Source: VFZP01 sp043755595 (GTDB taxonomy: Bacteria; Acidobacteriota; Terriglobia; Bryobacterales; Bryobacteraceae). From it: 64,000 nucleotides of DNA. Below the pieces are notes generated by a model. The model was not told the DNA's origin, searched no databases, and worked only from the letters and a program-made list of their open reading frames with translations. The stretch spans positions 6,102 through 70,101 of the forward strand of contig JAYUSQ010000319.1 in NCBI GenBank assembly GCA_043755595.1. The letters are read 5' to 3'. Shown here piece by piece: positions 38,150 through 47,036 of the stretch (within the stretch, counting starts at the first letter, position 1; each line of letters opens with the position of its first letter). A program made the translations under genes and the position numbers.

Positions 38150-39205
38150 ATGAACAATTCCGCTCAATGGAACCGGCGCGCTTTTCTTGGGGCCGCTTTG
38201 GCGGCGGGCGCATTGGCGCAAACGCCCGCGATGAATCCGCCGGTGTCACCCGACGCCACGCCGCGCGACTGGTCAGGCCAGCAGCCAATCAAGTATCCGG
38301 ACCCCGACATCATTGCGCTGGACCCGCGCTTTCGCAAGTACATGATTGGCAACACCAGCATCAAGCGGCTCTATACGGGCACGTCGTGGGCGGAGGGGCC
38401 CGCTTGGAATGGAGCGGGGAAATTTTTGGTCTGGAGCGATATCCCGGCTAACGTGCAATTGCGATGGATCGAGGACGACGCGCGCGTGACGACGTTCCGC
38501 AATCCAGCGGGTTACAGCAACGGGAATACGTTCGACTATGAGGGACGTCAACTTTCTTGCGAGCATGGCGGCCGGCGCGTGGTGCGGTATGAGGTGAACG
38601 GCACGCTGACAGTGATCGCCGATAAGTTTGAAGGCAAACATTTGAACTCGCCGAATGATCTCGTCGTGCATCCAGATGGCAGCATCTGGTTCACCGACCC
38701 GCCTTACGGAATCAATGGCAATTACGAGGGCTTTCAGGCTCCAAAGGAGTTGAAGGAAGCCGTCTATCGCGTGGATCCCAAGGCCGGGAAGATCGCAAAG
38801 ATTTCCGACGAAGTAAGTGGTCCTAACGGCATATGTTTTTCGCCGGACTACAAAAAACTGTATGTGGCCGACACTGGCGCGGGCGGGCGAGACACGAAGT
38901 TTTGGGTTGTGGATGGAGCGGCCGCGCGGAACGGCAAGCGATTTATTCTGCTCGACGTTCCTGGCACGGGCACACCGTCGGCGTTTGACGGCATCCGCTG
39001 CGACGCGGACGGCAACATCTGGGGCGGCGCGCGACCGGGTGTGCAAATCATCGCGCCGAACGGCGAACGGATTGGCATGATCCGCCTGCCGGAGAACTGC
39101 GCGAACGTTTGCTTTGGAGGCGTGCGGCGAAACCGGTTGTTCATGACCGCGAGCCAATCGCTGTATGCGGTGCCGGTGCAGACCAGCGGTGCGCATATTG
39201 CGTAG
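38150..39205 (+). CDS. SMP-30/gluconolactonase/LRE family protein, Tat-exported
   Basis: 351 residues. ATG 38150 gives the twin-arginine signal NRRAFLGAALAAGALAQ, so the folded protein is probably exported. The six-bladed propeller of the SMP-30 family follows: EGPAWNGAGKFLVWSDI (metal-binding glutamate), GRQLSCEHGGRRVVRYE, LNSPNDLVVHPDGSIWFTDPPYGI (Asn/Asp metal ligands), GPNGICFSPDYKKLYVADTG and FDGIRCDADGNIWGG (Asp ligand). These are the calcium-dependent lactonase residues. The sugar lactone acted on is not known. The preceding 91 bases are shared with the PadR gene. Confidence 0.92.
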   Translation: MNNSAQWNRRAFLGAALAAGALAQTPAMNPPVSPDATPRDWSGQQPIKYPDPDIIALDPRFRKYMIGNTSIKRLYTGTSWAEGPAWNGAGKFLVWSDIPANVQLRWIEDDARVTTFRNPAGYSNGNTFDYEGRQLSCEHGGRRVVRYEVNGTLTVIADKFEGKHLNSPNDLVVHPDGSIWFTDPPYGINGNYEGFQAPKELKEAVYRVDPKAGKIAKISDEVSGPNGICFSPDYKKLYVADTGAGGRDTKFWVVDGAAARNGKRFILLDVPGTGTPSAFDGIRCDADGNIWGGARPGVQIIAPNGERIGMIRLPENCANVCFGGVRRNRLFMTASQSLYAVPVQTSGAHIA

Positions 39206-39225
39206 GGACAACCGGCACTTTGCGT

Positions 39226-39852
39226 CTACGTCATGTGCACCGAGCGGCGATGACGGCAAAATGGCCGCGCACAAATGTTGGGATTGCTGCCGCCGCCAAC
39301 GAAGGAGGAGCATCCGCAGCCGAGTCCGCAGATTCCGCTGGCAAGGTCGCCGTCATCAGGCATGCTTCGGCCCATTGCGGAAAGCGACTCGGCCAGTTGG
39401 CGGTAGCCAGCATCGATCTTCTCGAACGCGGGCTGGAGCGCCAGACGCTCTTCGGCAGTCAGTGGGTTACTTTCCTGTGCGGGGCGCGGAATCGCGGGCA
39501 GGTCTTCATCAATCGCAGCGGTGGCAAGCGCGGTTCCGGTGAAGTCTTCTCCACCTAAGACGAAGACGACGACGAACATCGATGCGAGGTAGACGCCGCT
39601 GTGGATTGGCGCCTCGTCGTCATAACGAGCTAGTTGCGCGTGGAATACGTCGCCGTCGCGGGTCACGCCGATGACGGGTAAGTCGCGGGAAGCGGGCGCG
39701 AGTAGGCGGATACGCATCGCGCCGGGCACGATGGCATTGAAGCTATCGCCGCTGTCGCTTTGAGCGGTGAATATCAGTTCGTTGGGTAGCCGGTTGCGAA
39801 GACAACAGGCGGGGTCACCGTTGAATGGGTGCAGGGTCATGGCGGTTCTCAT
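39226..39852 (-). CDS. Hypothetical protein with Cys-rich C-terminal tail
   Basis: 208 residues; ATG 39852 follows AAGGAGAAACAC, a clear ribosome-binding site. The N-terminal half is a soluble domain (LPNELIFTAQSDSGDSF, MRIRLLAPASRDLPVIGVTRDGD, then a hydrophobic stretch VYLASMFVVVFVLGGEDF). The last 50 residues hold a Gly/Ser-rich segment with six cysteines, spaced C-X3-C-X-C, then one about ten and one about five residues on (GICGLGCGC; NICARPFCRHRR). No family is recognised. Tail cysteines could bind metal or be modified. It follows the TPR gene by 13 bases. Confidence 0.7.
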   Translation of the reverse strand: MRTAMTLHPFNGDPACCLRNRLPNELIFTAQSDSGDSFNAIVPGAMRIRLLAPASRDLPVIGVTRDGDVFHAQLARYDDEAPIHSGVYLASMFVVVFVLGGEDFTGTALATAAIDEDLPAIPRPAQESNPLTAEERLALQPAFEKIDAGYRQLAESLSAMGRSMPDDGDLASGICGLGCGCSSFVGGGSNPNICARPFCRHRRSVHMT

Positions 39853-39865
39853 TTTGTGTTTCTCC

Positions 39866-40966
39866 TTATTGCAGCCCGCGCAGGGCGCGAACGTCGATGC
39901 TATGTTGCTGACGGTTTGGTTCCGGATAGCCATTGGCCTGGCGGATGCGATCGGCTTCTTTCCTGGCGGCCGCCGCGTCCCGGCCTTGCTTGGCGGCCTT
40001 GAGCAGGCTGGCGCGGTCATAGAGCAGAATCATGACTCGCGGATGTTCGGGGCCGAGCAATGCGCGCGTGAGTTCCAATGATTGTGCGCTCAGCGAGGCG
40101 GCTCCCTTGGGATCGCGCTGGCGCAACCGTGCCCAGGCTATGGCGTTTAGCAAGTCGGCTACCGTCACATGCCGCTCGGGTCGCATAGTTAGCCACGCGG
40201 CCATCGCTCCGCGGAGTGTCTTCTCCGCCTCAGCCGGTGCGGATGCGAGTTGAGCGACGCCAAAATTGTAAGTGGCGAAAATGGTTTCGGGATGGTTGGG
40301 CCCGTATGCGTTGGCGAGGATTTGCCGGCTCCGGTCAATGAACGGCAGAGCCTCCTTTCGGCGGCCCATGGACATGAGGACCGAGGCCACGCTTCCCAGC
40401 TCTGCGCCAATTGCGGGATCGGAGGGATTTAGGGCGATCTCAAGAATAGCGAGTGCGCGGCGAAAAGATGCCTCGGCGCGAGACATCTGTCCTTGGGTCA
40501 GATAGAGCAGACCCCAGCCATCGAACACCGAGGCGAGACGTGGATGGCCCGGCGAGAGTTCAGCACCGGCTACTTCGGTCGCACGGCGAAGCGTACGCTC
40601 AGCTTCTTTGAAGTGCGCCTGTGAAGTGTACACTTCCGCGAGTGAAACCAACGTCGAAACGAGTATTTCCGAGGCTCTTCCCTGGTTCCGTTCACACAGT
40701 TGCACGCCGGTTTCGAACGCGCGGATGGCTTCGACGTCGCGTCCAAGGTTGTATTCAGCAATCCCCTGCAAGTGGTGGAGGCCGGCGCGGTAAGGAATAC
40801 CGGCGCCTGTGTCAGCGGCGTTCGCGATCAGGCGGGCCGCCACTTCACGAGCTTCCGGGAAGCGGCCCTGTTTGATGAACTGCAGGGCTTCGTTTTGTGG
40901 AGTTAGCTCCTGACCAAACATCATTGATGTGATCGCCAAGAGATGGGCTGCGTTCCGACCGGTCAT
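39866..40966 (-). CDS. Tetratricopeptide repeat protein
   Basis: 366 residues of TPR helices from about residue 25 to 340. Repeats have the typical A-G-Y/L pattern, for example EALQFIKQGRFPEAREVA, GIAEYNLGRDVEAIRAFETG, LAEVYTSQAHFKEAERTLRRA, GLLYLTQGQMSRAEASFRRALAI and SVLMSMGRRKEALPFI. A weak signal peptide may precede (AAHLLAITSMMFGQEL). TPRs mediate protein-protein contact. It is probably co-transcribed with the Cys-rich protein. No enzymatic domain is seen. Confidence 0.88.
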   Translation of the reverse strand: MTGRNAAHLLAITSMMFGQELTPQNEALQFIKQGRFPEAREVAARLIANAADTGAGIPYRAGLHHLQGIAEYNLGRDVEAIRAFETGVQLCERNQGRASEILVSTLVSLAEVYTSQAHFKEAERTLRRATEVAGAELSPGHPRLASVFDGWGLLYLTQGQMSRAEASFRRALAILEIALNPSDPAIGAELGSVASVLMSMGRRKEALPFIDRSRQILANAYGPNHPETIFATYNFGVAQLASAPAEAEKTLRGAMAAWLTMRPERHVTVADLLNAIAWARLRQRDPKGAASLSAQSLELTRALLGPEHPRVMILLYDRASLLKAAKQGRDAAAARKEADRIRQANGYPEPNRQQHSIDVRALRGLQ

Positions 40967-41048
40967 ACCCCACTAGCGCCACGGACCGGGAAAGTCCGCA
41001 CAAACCACGGCAGAATTTTGTGGATTGGGGCCGCCGAGTTGAAGACGC

Positions 41049-41093
41049 AAAAAGAGCCGGGTGACGGGAGCGATGCGCGCTCCCGGCCCGGCT
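41049..41093 (-). terminator. Rho-independent terminator of the leftward sigma-kinase unit
   Basis: On the - strand, AGCCGGG and GGGAGCG pair with CGCTCCC and CCCGGCT in a two-part stem, then CTTTTTG follows. The stem covers 41055-41093 and the T-tract 41049-41053. It lies about 30 bases after the last small gene (41123), so it should end the operon coming from 45073. Confidence 0.8.
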
Positions 41094-41122
41094 TGAATGG
41101 TTAGTAAGTGTTGAGGTATCGG

Positions 41123-41422
41123 CTACATGCCGGGGTCGCTGATGTAACTGATCTCATCTCCGGTGACAGGGTCTTTGAAGAACCGCTGTTTCCTTGTTTT
41201 GCCGGGGGGCGTAGTGGGGGTTGGGGGCAGAACGAGAGCGGGACCTTCGATCGCTCCACCGGACGGATCGACCTGTTCGTCGGTGCCGATTGGGCCTTTG
41301 GTGCGCTTGAAGCTGACTCTCTTCCCGCTTGGGAATTCGATATCGAAATCAACGGGGCGGTCGTCGAGCTCGACGTGAAGCTTCCACTTGCCGACGTTGA
41401 TTGTTACTTTGGTATTTGCCAT
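41123..41422 (-). CDS. Hypothetical 99-residue protein
   Basis: Begins MANTKVTINVGKWKLHVELDDRPVDFDIEFPSGKRVSF, a compact beta-strand pattern, then a Pro/Gly-rich stretch (ALVLPPTPTTPPGKTRKQ) and ends RFFKDPVTGDEISYISDPGM. No signal peptide, no family recognised. AGGTAAC precedes the ATG. It is 18 bases downstream of the next small gene and 30 upstream of a terminator, so it is the last gene of the unit. Confidence 0.7.
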   Translation of the reverse strand: MANTKVTINVGKWKLHVELDDRPVDFDIEFPSGKRVSFKRTKGPIGTDEQVDPSGGAIEGPALVLPPTPTTPPGKTRKQRFFKDPVTGDEISYISDPGM

Positions 41423-41440
41423 TTTGTTACCTTTCTTTTG

Positions 41441-41827
41441 TTACTTGACTGGAAAAAGAATGAATGGGCCGCTGGTGCCGACGGGGCGCTTGACCAGGTC
41501 ATCCTGAGTCGAGACGAGCGCGCCGACGATGTGGTCGCTGCCATCGATGAAGTAGCCGCGGATTTTGTAGATCGCCGAGCCGCAGACCCCGGTCAGATCG
41601 ATTCCTGGCGGGAGGCCCTGCTCTTTCGAGGCCGCTGTCACTGAGCCAGTGACATTGATCTGATTCGCCGGGAAATCGAGCGTGCCAGTTACGGCTCCGT
41701 TGGCATCGGTGGTGACGCTGAGCACGCCGGGCGGAGTCCACGGGGCGGCGATCTGAGGTGGTGTGGTGGCAGTTCCGGCGCGAGGGCAGAAGCTGCGATA
41801 GTTCCATTTGCCGTTTAAGTTGGTCAT
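41441..41827 (-). CDS. Hypothetical small beta-barrel-like protein
   Basis: 128 residues beginning MTNLNGKWNYRSFCP. The body alternates short strands with G/N turns: GVLSVTTDANGAVTGTLDF, INVTGSVTAAS, IYKIRGYFIDGSDHIVGALVSTQDD, GTSGPFILFPVK. This order resembles small lipocalin/avidin-type barrels in which a GxW opens the first strand, but I cannot prove homology. No signal peptide. It lies 41 bases after the kinase stop. Confidence 0.65.
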   Translation of the reverse strand: MTNLNGKWNYRSFCPRAGTATTPPQIAAPWTPPGVLSVTTDANGAVTGTLDFPANQINVTGSVTAASKEQGLPPGIDLTGVCGSAIYKIRGYFIDGSDHIVGALVSTQDDLVKRPVGTSGPFILFPVK

Positions 41828-41867
41828 ACTCGTAGTAGCGCATCGTCAATCCAATCCCCGCAAAGAA

Positions 41868-44516
41868 TCATCGACCCAATTTGACGAACCTCGGGTCCTG
41901 GCGTAATTTTGCGGTTAGACTTTCAGTCCGGCCGAAATCCAACAGCCATTCCCGTGGCGCCCCGGCCATCGTGCGAACAGCGGAATCCACGTCTCCGAGC
42001 GCGTCATACGTCAGCACCAGGCGGGTTCGCACGCGCGCAACCGGTGAGCTCGCAACGGCAGCAGCTTCCGCTGCCCGGGCTTGAGCACGGGCGAAGTTAC
42101 CCAGAGTCGCATGGTAAAAAGCACACCAACTGAGACGATCCGGGTCGCGCGGATTTCCCGCCAAACCGCCCTCCGCCAAGTCGAGCCCTTGCCTGAACGT
42201 CTTCAACGCATCGGCCTCGCGACCCACCTTGCGGTACATCGCCGCCAACGCGCCCCACGTTTTGTACTCCGGCGGACCCACGCGGATCGCTTCTTCATAG
42301 GATGCGATTGCCTCCTGATGGAGTCCAATCTGATTCTGGAAGTCACCCAGGAGTTGCAGCGCAGGAAGGGCGCGGCGCAGTTTTAAACTCTCCTGTATCT
42401 GTCGCTCCGCCTCTGCCGTACGATTGGCCTTGAGATAGAGAATAGCGAGATTAAGCTTCGTCCGGGAATGCGTGGGATTCAAACGAACCGCTTCCAGCCA
42501 ATTGCGCTCAGCATCGGCAGGCCGGCTGCGCTCCCAATAGGCAATCCCGGCTTCGAGGTGCGGTTTGTAGTAACCAGGCTGCGCGGCGAAGGCGGATTGG
42601 AAAGCGGCTTCAACCTCCGGGTAACGACCCAGGTAGAGCAGTGCGTATCCCATTCCGATGAACGCCTGGGCATCGTTCGGGTCGAGCTCAGAGGCGCGCC
42701 TGAAATCTACTAATGCGCGCTCGTACTTTCCGGCAAAGGCGTTGAGGCGCCCGGACATCAGGAACACATGCGCGTTGTCCGGATCCAACTGCTCGGCCTT
42801 GGCAAGTGCGGTCACAGCCTTGCCTTCGAAGGAACGGTCACCGGTAATATATTGCTGCCCAAGCAGCGCTTCGGCCAGTCCAGCGTAACCGAGCGACTCA
42901 TTAGGCGCTGCTGCGATCACTCGCTCAAAATGCGGAATCGCTTTGGCGGCATTCTCGTAGTCGACACGCGCAAAGTACATTCCTCGCAGATAGTCCGCAT
43001 AGGCCTCGCCGTTGAGGGTCTGCGGGCGGGGCTCGGCGCGCAATTGCAGTTCGCTCATGATCTGTCCAACGAGCACGGACTGGAACGAGAACAAGACGCC
43101 CGCGAGTACGGGACCTGCCGCTGAGGGACTTTCCAATTTGATGGCTGAGGCGCCGGTTCCGGTTTCCGACAGCGTGGCCGCGAACGTCCAACCGCCGCCT
43201 CCGGGGGCGGGCCTGAGTTGGGTGGACAGCGCGTGAGTGGCGGCCGTCATCTGGTCCGCTGCGTAAACCGATACTGGCCGCCTGGATCGGCGGAGAGTCT
43301 TGAAGCGGTATGACAGATCCTGCAAGAAACCATGGACCAGCGGGGCTTCAGCCATCGCTTGGGCCGGAATGACAGGGGGAAGAATCGCGAGCCGCACCGG
43401 CGAGGTGGGCCAGAACGCTTCTCGTGTCGACCAGGAGGCCGCCCCACTCACCGCGAGCCCCGCAGCGGCATAGAAGAACCCTCGCCGCGAGGATGATTGA
43501 GGCCAGATTGCCGCTTCCAACTCAGTGACACTAGCGAAGCGCCGCTCCGGGTCAGGATGCAGGCACCGCTCGAGGGCGGATCGAAGCCTCGCACTCACAC
43601 CGGCAGACGGCGGCGGGGGCAAGGTCTGCAATCGATCGCGCCACGCCGTAGAGCTGGGGAAGGGCTGCCGGCCGCACGCCATTTCATACAACATCACGCC
43701 GAGCGCGTAAATATCGGATCGGATCGTGGCCGGCTGTCCCTTCCAAATCTCGGGGGCCAGGTAGGCCGGAGTGCCACGCGCCGCACTGGTGAAAAGATCC
43801 GGGCCATGAGCGATGCCGAAGTCCATGATCACCGCTCGTACGGCTCCGCCGGGTTCAGCGGCAAGCATGACGTTGGTGGTTTTCAAGTCGCGGTGTACGA
43901 TGCCGGCCTCATGCACCGCTTGGAGCCCGGCACAGATTTGTCTGGCGATTTTGGCGCCGCCGGGAGTTTCCAGCCAGCGGGGCGGCGCGGTGCGGAGAGC
44001 GGCCGCCAGTGTCTCGCCTTCGACAAACTCCATCGTGAGAAAATCGACTTCTCCGACCTCGGTTTCGTCGGTATGAATTTCAAAGACGCGGCAGACATTG
44101 GGATGGTGGACACGAAGCGCCTTGGCGGCTTCCTGCGTCAGACGCTTACGGTATTCGTAACGAGGGCATTTCAAAGCAACCCGCCAACCCACTTTGGTGT
44201 CGAGCGCTTCAAACACCACGCCCATGCCGCCTTCACCCGCCTCGCGCAGAATCCGGTACCGTTCGCGCAGCACCACGTCGCCGGGAGCATAGGGACGATC
44301 GAGGCGCTCACGCGGGAAGATCGGTGTCAGCAGAAAGCCGGCCATGCGTTCTTCCCAGTCGACGCGCCGTTGGACCTCGGCTTGGAGTATGTCGTCGCCG
44401 GTACAGGCCTCGCCGAGATAGTCGCGGCGTTCGGCCTCCGGGCGCGACATGGCCGCGAGGAATATGGTCACGGCTAAGTCGTCGCTGTCCGGGCCTTTGG
44501 TTTGGCTGGTTGCCAC
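41868..44516 (-). CDS. Serine/threonine protein kinase with C-terminal TPR repeats
   Basis: 882 residues. The kinase domain (about 85-340) has glycine loop GEGGMGVVFEA, VALKCP lysine, HRDLKTTNVML catalytic loop, DFGIAHGP and TPAYLAPEIW. One membrane helix follows at about 345-365 (FFYAAAGLAVSGAASWS), and the outer part (about 365-880) contains a small domain and many TPR repeats (ALVDFRRASELDPNDAQAFIGMGYALLYLGRY, and others). A short cytoplasmic N-terminus resembles those of kinases paired with ECF sigma factors. The 5' end overlaps the sigma gene by 43 bases, so the two are coupled and probably form one signalling unit. Confidence 0.95.
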   Translation of the reverse strand: MATSQTKGPDSDDLAVTIFLAAMSRPEAERRDYLGEACTGDDILQAEVQRRVDWEERMAGFLLTPIFPRERLDRPYAPGDVVLRERYRILREAGEGGMGVVFEALDTKVGWRVALKCPRYEYRKRLTQEAAKALRVHHPNVCRVFEIHTDETEVGEVDFLTMEFVEGETLAAALRTAPPRWLETPGGAKIARQICAGLQAVHEAGIVHRDLKTTNVMLAAEPGGAVRAVIMDFGIAHGPDLFTSAARGTPAYLAPEIWKGQPATIRSDIYALGVMLYEMACGRQPFPSSTAWRDRLQTLPPPPSAGVSARLRSALERCLHPDPERRFASVTELEAAIWPQSSSRRGFFYAAAGLAVSGAASWSTREAFWPTSPVRLAILPPVIPAQAMAEAPLVHGFLQDLSYRFKTLRRSRRPVSVYAADQMTAATHALSTQLRPAPGGGGWTFAATLSETGTGASAIKLESPSAAGPVLAGVLFSFQSVLVGQIMSELQLRAEPRPQTLNGEAYADYLRGMYFARVDYENAAKAIPHFERVIAAAPNESLGYAGLAEALLGQQYITGDRSFEGKAVTALAKAEQLDPDNAHVFLMSGRLNAFAGKYERALVDFRRASELDPNDAQAFIGMGYALLYLGRYPEVEAAFQSAFAAQPGYYKPHLEAGIAYWERSRPADAERNWLEAVRLNPTHSRTKLNLAILYLKANRTAEAERQIQESLKLRRALPALQLLGDFQNQIGLHQEAIASYEEAIRVGPPEYKTWGALAAMYRKVGREADALKTFRQGLDLAEGGLAGNPRDPDRLSWCAFYHATLGNFARAQARAAEAAAVASSPVARVRTRLVLTYDALGDVDSAVRTMAGAPREWLLDFGRTESLTAKLRQDPRFVKLGR

Positions 44517-45073
44517 TGGCGTCCCTCCGCGCGTTCAAAAAGCCAGATGCGGGCGTCGTGCCAACGTTTTTGCAACGTCCGAACGGGAAGATCCAACGTC
44601 GCCGCCGCATCGTCGTCGGTCATGTCGAAAAAATATTTCAACTCGACGATGGAACGGTCGATAGTGTCGGGCATCTGGTCGAGCAATTCGTCTATGATCA
44701 GAGCCAGTTCCAATCCGTTCGGCGATGCGATCGTTTTTTCCGGCAACCCATCGACGGGAACGAACTTCACCTTCGGCCGGCTGCGGGCGTAGTCGATGAG
44801 TTCCCGGCGCATGGCTCTAGCCGCCATAGCGAAAAAATGGCCGCGGTTCCGCAAAGAAAGTTTCGCTCCAGAAAGACGCAGGTAAACTTCACCGACTAAT
44901 TCAGTTCCCTGCCAGGTATGCCCAGGACGTTCGCGGCTCATGAACGATCCGGCGAGTTTGCGAAGGTGAGGCTCGACAATCTCGTAGAGTCGATTCTCAG
45001 CGTCTTTATCGCCTTCGCGGACGCGGTCGAGGAGATCTGTCACTTCGTGTGGTTGCGGCGCAGGCGCGTTCAT
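44474..45073 (-). CDS. ECF-type RNA polymerase sigma factor (TIGR02999-like)
   Basis: 199 residues with sigma region 2 (LRKLAGSFMSRERPGHTWQGTELVGEVYLRL, then HFFAMAARAMRRELIDYARSR) and region 4 (LDQMPDTIDRSIVELKYFFDMTDDDAAATLDLPVRTLQKRWHDARIWL). The HTWQGTELVGEVYLRL signature is that of the Acidobacteria/Planctomycetes ECF group commonly next to Ser/Thr kinases. No anti-sigma factor is beside it, so phosphorylation by the adjacent kinase is a reasonable control mechanism, as inferred for the group. Confidence 0.93.
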   Translation of the reverse strand: MNAPAPQPHEVTDLLDRVREGDKDAENRLYEIVEPHLRKLAGSFMSRERPGHTWQGTELVGEVYLRLSGAKLSLRNRGHFFAMAARAMRRELIDYARSRPKVKFVPVDGLPEKTIASPNGLELALIIDELLDQMPDTIDRSIVELKYFFDMTDDDAAATLDLPVRTLQKRWHDARIWLFERAEGRQWQPAKPKARTATT

Positions 45074-45338
45074 GGGCGACTCCGTGTTGTGGATTAGAGT
45101 ATCACAACCCCAACCGCCTCTCCTGGCATAGGGTTAGACGGCGAACAGTCCGGACCCGATCTAGGTCCTGGGCCAAGAGAACGTAGGGTTCCAGCGTCAA
45201 CAAAAAGTGGGCAAGACAGCAGACAGATGCGGCTGTCATATTGTCTGGTAGAACGCGTCGCGAGGGACCAGGCCCCTTGAAAAGAAAGAAGTTCCAAGCC
45301 GCGAAGTTCGGCAAACAAACTGCTTACATTTGAAACAA

Positions 45339-47036
45339 ATGCGAATTAGACAAGTGAGTGCGATTGCGTTGGGTCTTGGCTTGTTAGGGAGCAAATTGGC
45401 GATGGGGGCCGACTCGAAGTTGGCGAATGATTTTCCGGCGGGTCGTCCGTCCATGGAGCTGGTGGAAGTGATCGTTCAGTTCGATCAGTTCGGCAAGAGC
45501 AATGCTTCATCGATCAAGGCATTGGGCGAACTGCGGAAAGAATTCATGAATTTCGATGGCATGGTGCTTAAGTTGCCTCGGTCCGCCGTAGAGGCATTGT
45601 CAAAGATGCCGGGTGTCAAATACGTTTCACCCAATCGGCCGTTGAAACGGAAACTGGAATACGCTCAACCGGCCAGCTACGCGGACATCGCCCACAACTA
45701 TGGCTTCACCGGCGTGGGCGTGGGCGTCGCCGTGATCGACAGCGGCGTGACGGCGCATGGTGATCTGATGAACGGGTCCACGTCGCGAGTCGTCTACTCA
45801 GAGAATTTTGTCGCTGGCGCGACCAGCGCGGCGGACGGCTATGGGCATGGCACCCATGTGGCTGGCATCGTCGCCGGCGATGCAACCTTGTCGACGGGCA
45901 CGGGCACGACGCGCAAGTTTAAAGGGATAGCGCCCAGGGCCAATATCGTGAACCTGCGCGTTCTCGATAACGCAGGCAGCGGTACGGATATATCGGTGAT
46001 CTCGGCGATTGACCGCGCGATCCAGTTGAAGAATACTTACAACATTCGCGTGATGAACCTTTCGCTGGGCCGTCCGGTTTCGGAATCGTACACGCTGGAT
46101 CCGCTTTGCCAGGCAGTGGAACGCGCCTGGAAAGCCGGCATCGTGGTGGTGGTGGCAGCGGGCAACCGCGGGCGCGATAACACGGCCAGCACCAAGGGTT
46201 ACGGAACGATCGGATCACCGGCCAACAGCCCGTGGGTGATCACGGTGGGCGCCATGAACGACAAGAGCAGCAATGCGAGAGCCGACGATCGGATGACTTC
46301 CTTCAGTTCAAAAGGGCCGACGATTGGCGATCGGATCGTGAAGCCGGACCTGGTGGCTCCTGGCAACCGGATCGTGGCGGCCTTGTCGACGGGCAGCACT
46401 TTGTCGAGCGGCACGGGCGCTCAGAATATTATCGCCCAGAGCTATTACAAGACGAGCGGCGCTGGGAATGGTCCCTATCTGAAACTGAGCGGGACCAGCA
46501 TGGCGGCTCCGGTGGTGGCGGGCGCAGCGGCGTTGCTGATTCAGAAGGACCCGACGCTCACGCCCGACGGGGTCAAGGCGCGGCTGATGAAGACGGCGAG
46601 TAAGACAGGGATGCCGACAACGGAGACGGTGGTCGACTCAGTCACCGGCGCCATCTATACGGTGAACTACGACATCTTTACGGTGGGCGCCGGTTACGTG
46701 GACATTTGGGCGGCGCTCAATAGCACGGAAGCGCTGCCAGCCGGGCGGCGAGCTCTTTCGCCGAAGGTATCGCTCAACGCGGTCACCAAAGTTATGACGG
46801 TCGACACCGCCAACATCGTGGCCGGTGAACTTACGATCTGGGGCGCCAATAGCCTGTGGGGCAGCAGTGTCATCTGGGGCGGCTCAGTGCTTTCCGGCAG
46901 CAATGTCATCTGGGGTGACAACGTAATCTGGGGAGAGAACGTCATCTGGGGTGACAACGTAATCTGGGGCGACAATGTTATTTGGGGCGATAGCTCACAG
47001 TTTATGGAGAGTCTGTCGTTTAAGGGAGACAACTAG
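45339..47036 (+). CDS. S8 family serine peptidase (subtilase) with IWG repeats
   Basis: 565 residues. Signal peptide MRIRQVSAIALGLGLLGSKLAMGA; inhibitor-like propeptide to about 105 (ELVEVIVQFDQFGK, VEALSKMPGVKYVSPN). The catalytic triad is Asp in VAVIDSGVTAHGD, His in GHGTHVAGIVAG and Ser in LSGTSMAAPVVAGAAALL. The C-terminus (about 497-555) repeats a six-residue unit: LTIWGA, SLWGSS, VIWGGS, NVIWGD, NVIWGE, NVIWGD, NVIWGD, NVIWGD. A TTG nine bases earlier is open, but ATG 45339 fits the signal peptide. Probably secreted and self-processed. The 265 bases before it hold no gene I can support. Confidence 0.93.
   Translation: MRIRQVSAIALGLGLLGSKLAMGADSKLANDFPAGRPSMELVEVIVQFDQFGKSNASSIKALGELRKEFMNFDGMVLKLPRSAVEALSKMPGVKYVSPNRPLKRKLEYAQPASYADIAHNYGFTGVGVGVAVIDSGVTAHGDLMNGSTSRVVYSENFVAGATSAADGYGHGTHVAGIVAGDATLSTGTGTTRKFKGIAPRANIVNLRVLDNAGSGTDISVISAIDRAIQLKNTYNIRVMNLSLGRPVSESYTLDPLCQAVERAWKAGIVVVVAAGNRGRDNTASTKGYGTIGSPANSPWVITVGAMNDKSSNARADDRMTSFSSKGPTIGDRIVKPDLVAPGNRIVAALSTGSTLSSGTGAQNIIAQSYYKTSGAGNGPYLKLSGTSMAAPVVAGAAALLIQKDPTLTPDGVKARLMKTASKTGMPTTETVVDSVTGAIYTVNYDIFTVGAGYVDIWAALNSTEALPAGRRALSPKVSLNAVTKVMTVDTANIVAGELTIWGANSLWGSSVIWGGSVLSGSNVIWGDNVIWGENVIWGDNVIWGDNVIWGDSSQFMESLSFKGDN
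46832..46993 (+). repeat. 18-base coding repeats for (N/D)xxIWG units
   Basis: About eight 18-base units within the 3' end of the subtilase gene, of the form AAC GTN ATC TGG GGN GAN. The last four are nearly identical at DNA level, the earlier ones diverged, so expansion from the 3' side is likely. Confidence 0.85.

Noticed and set aside
45094..45318. Small - strand open frame before the subtilase
   Set aside because: Cys/Pro/Ser-rich, no family, no ribosome-binding site; better explained as the promoter region of the sigma and subtilase genes.
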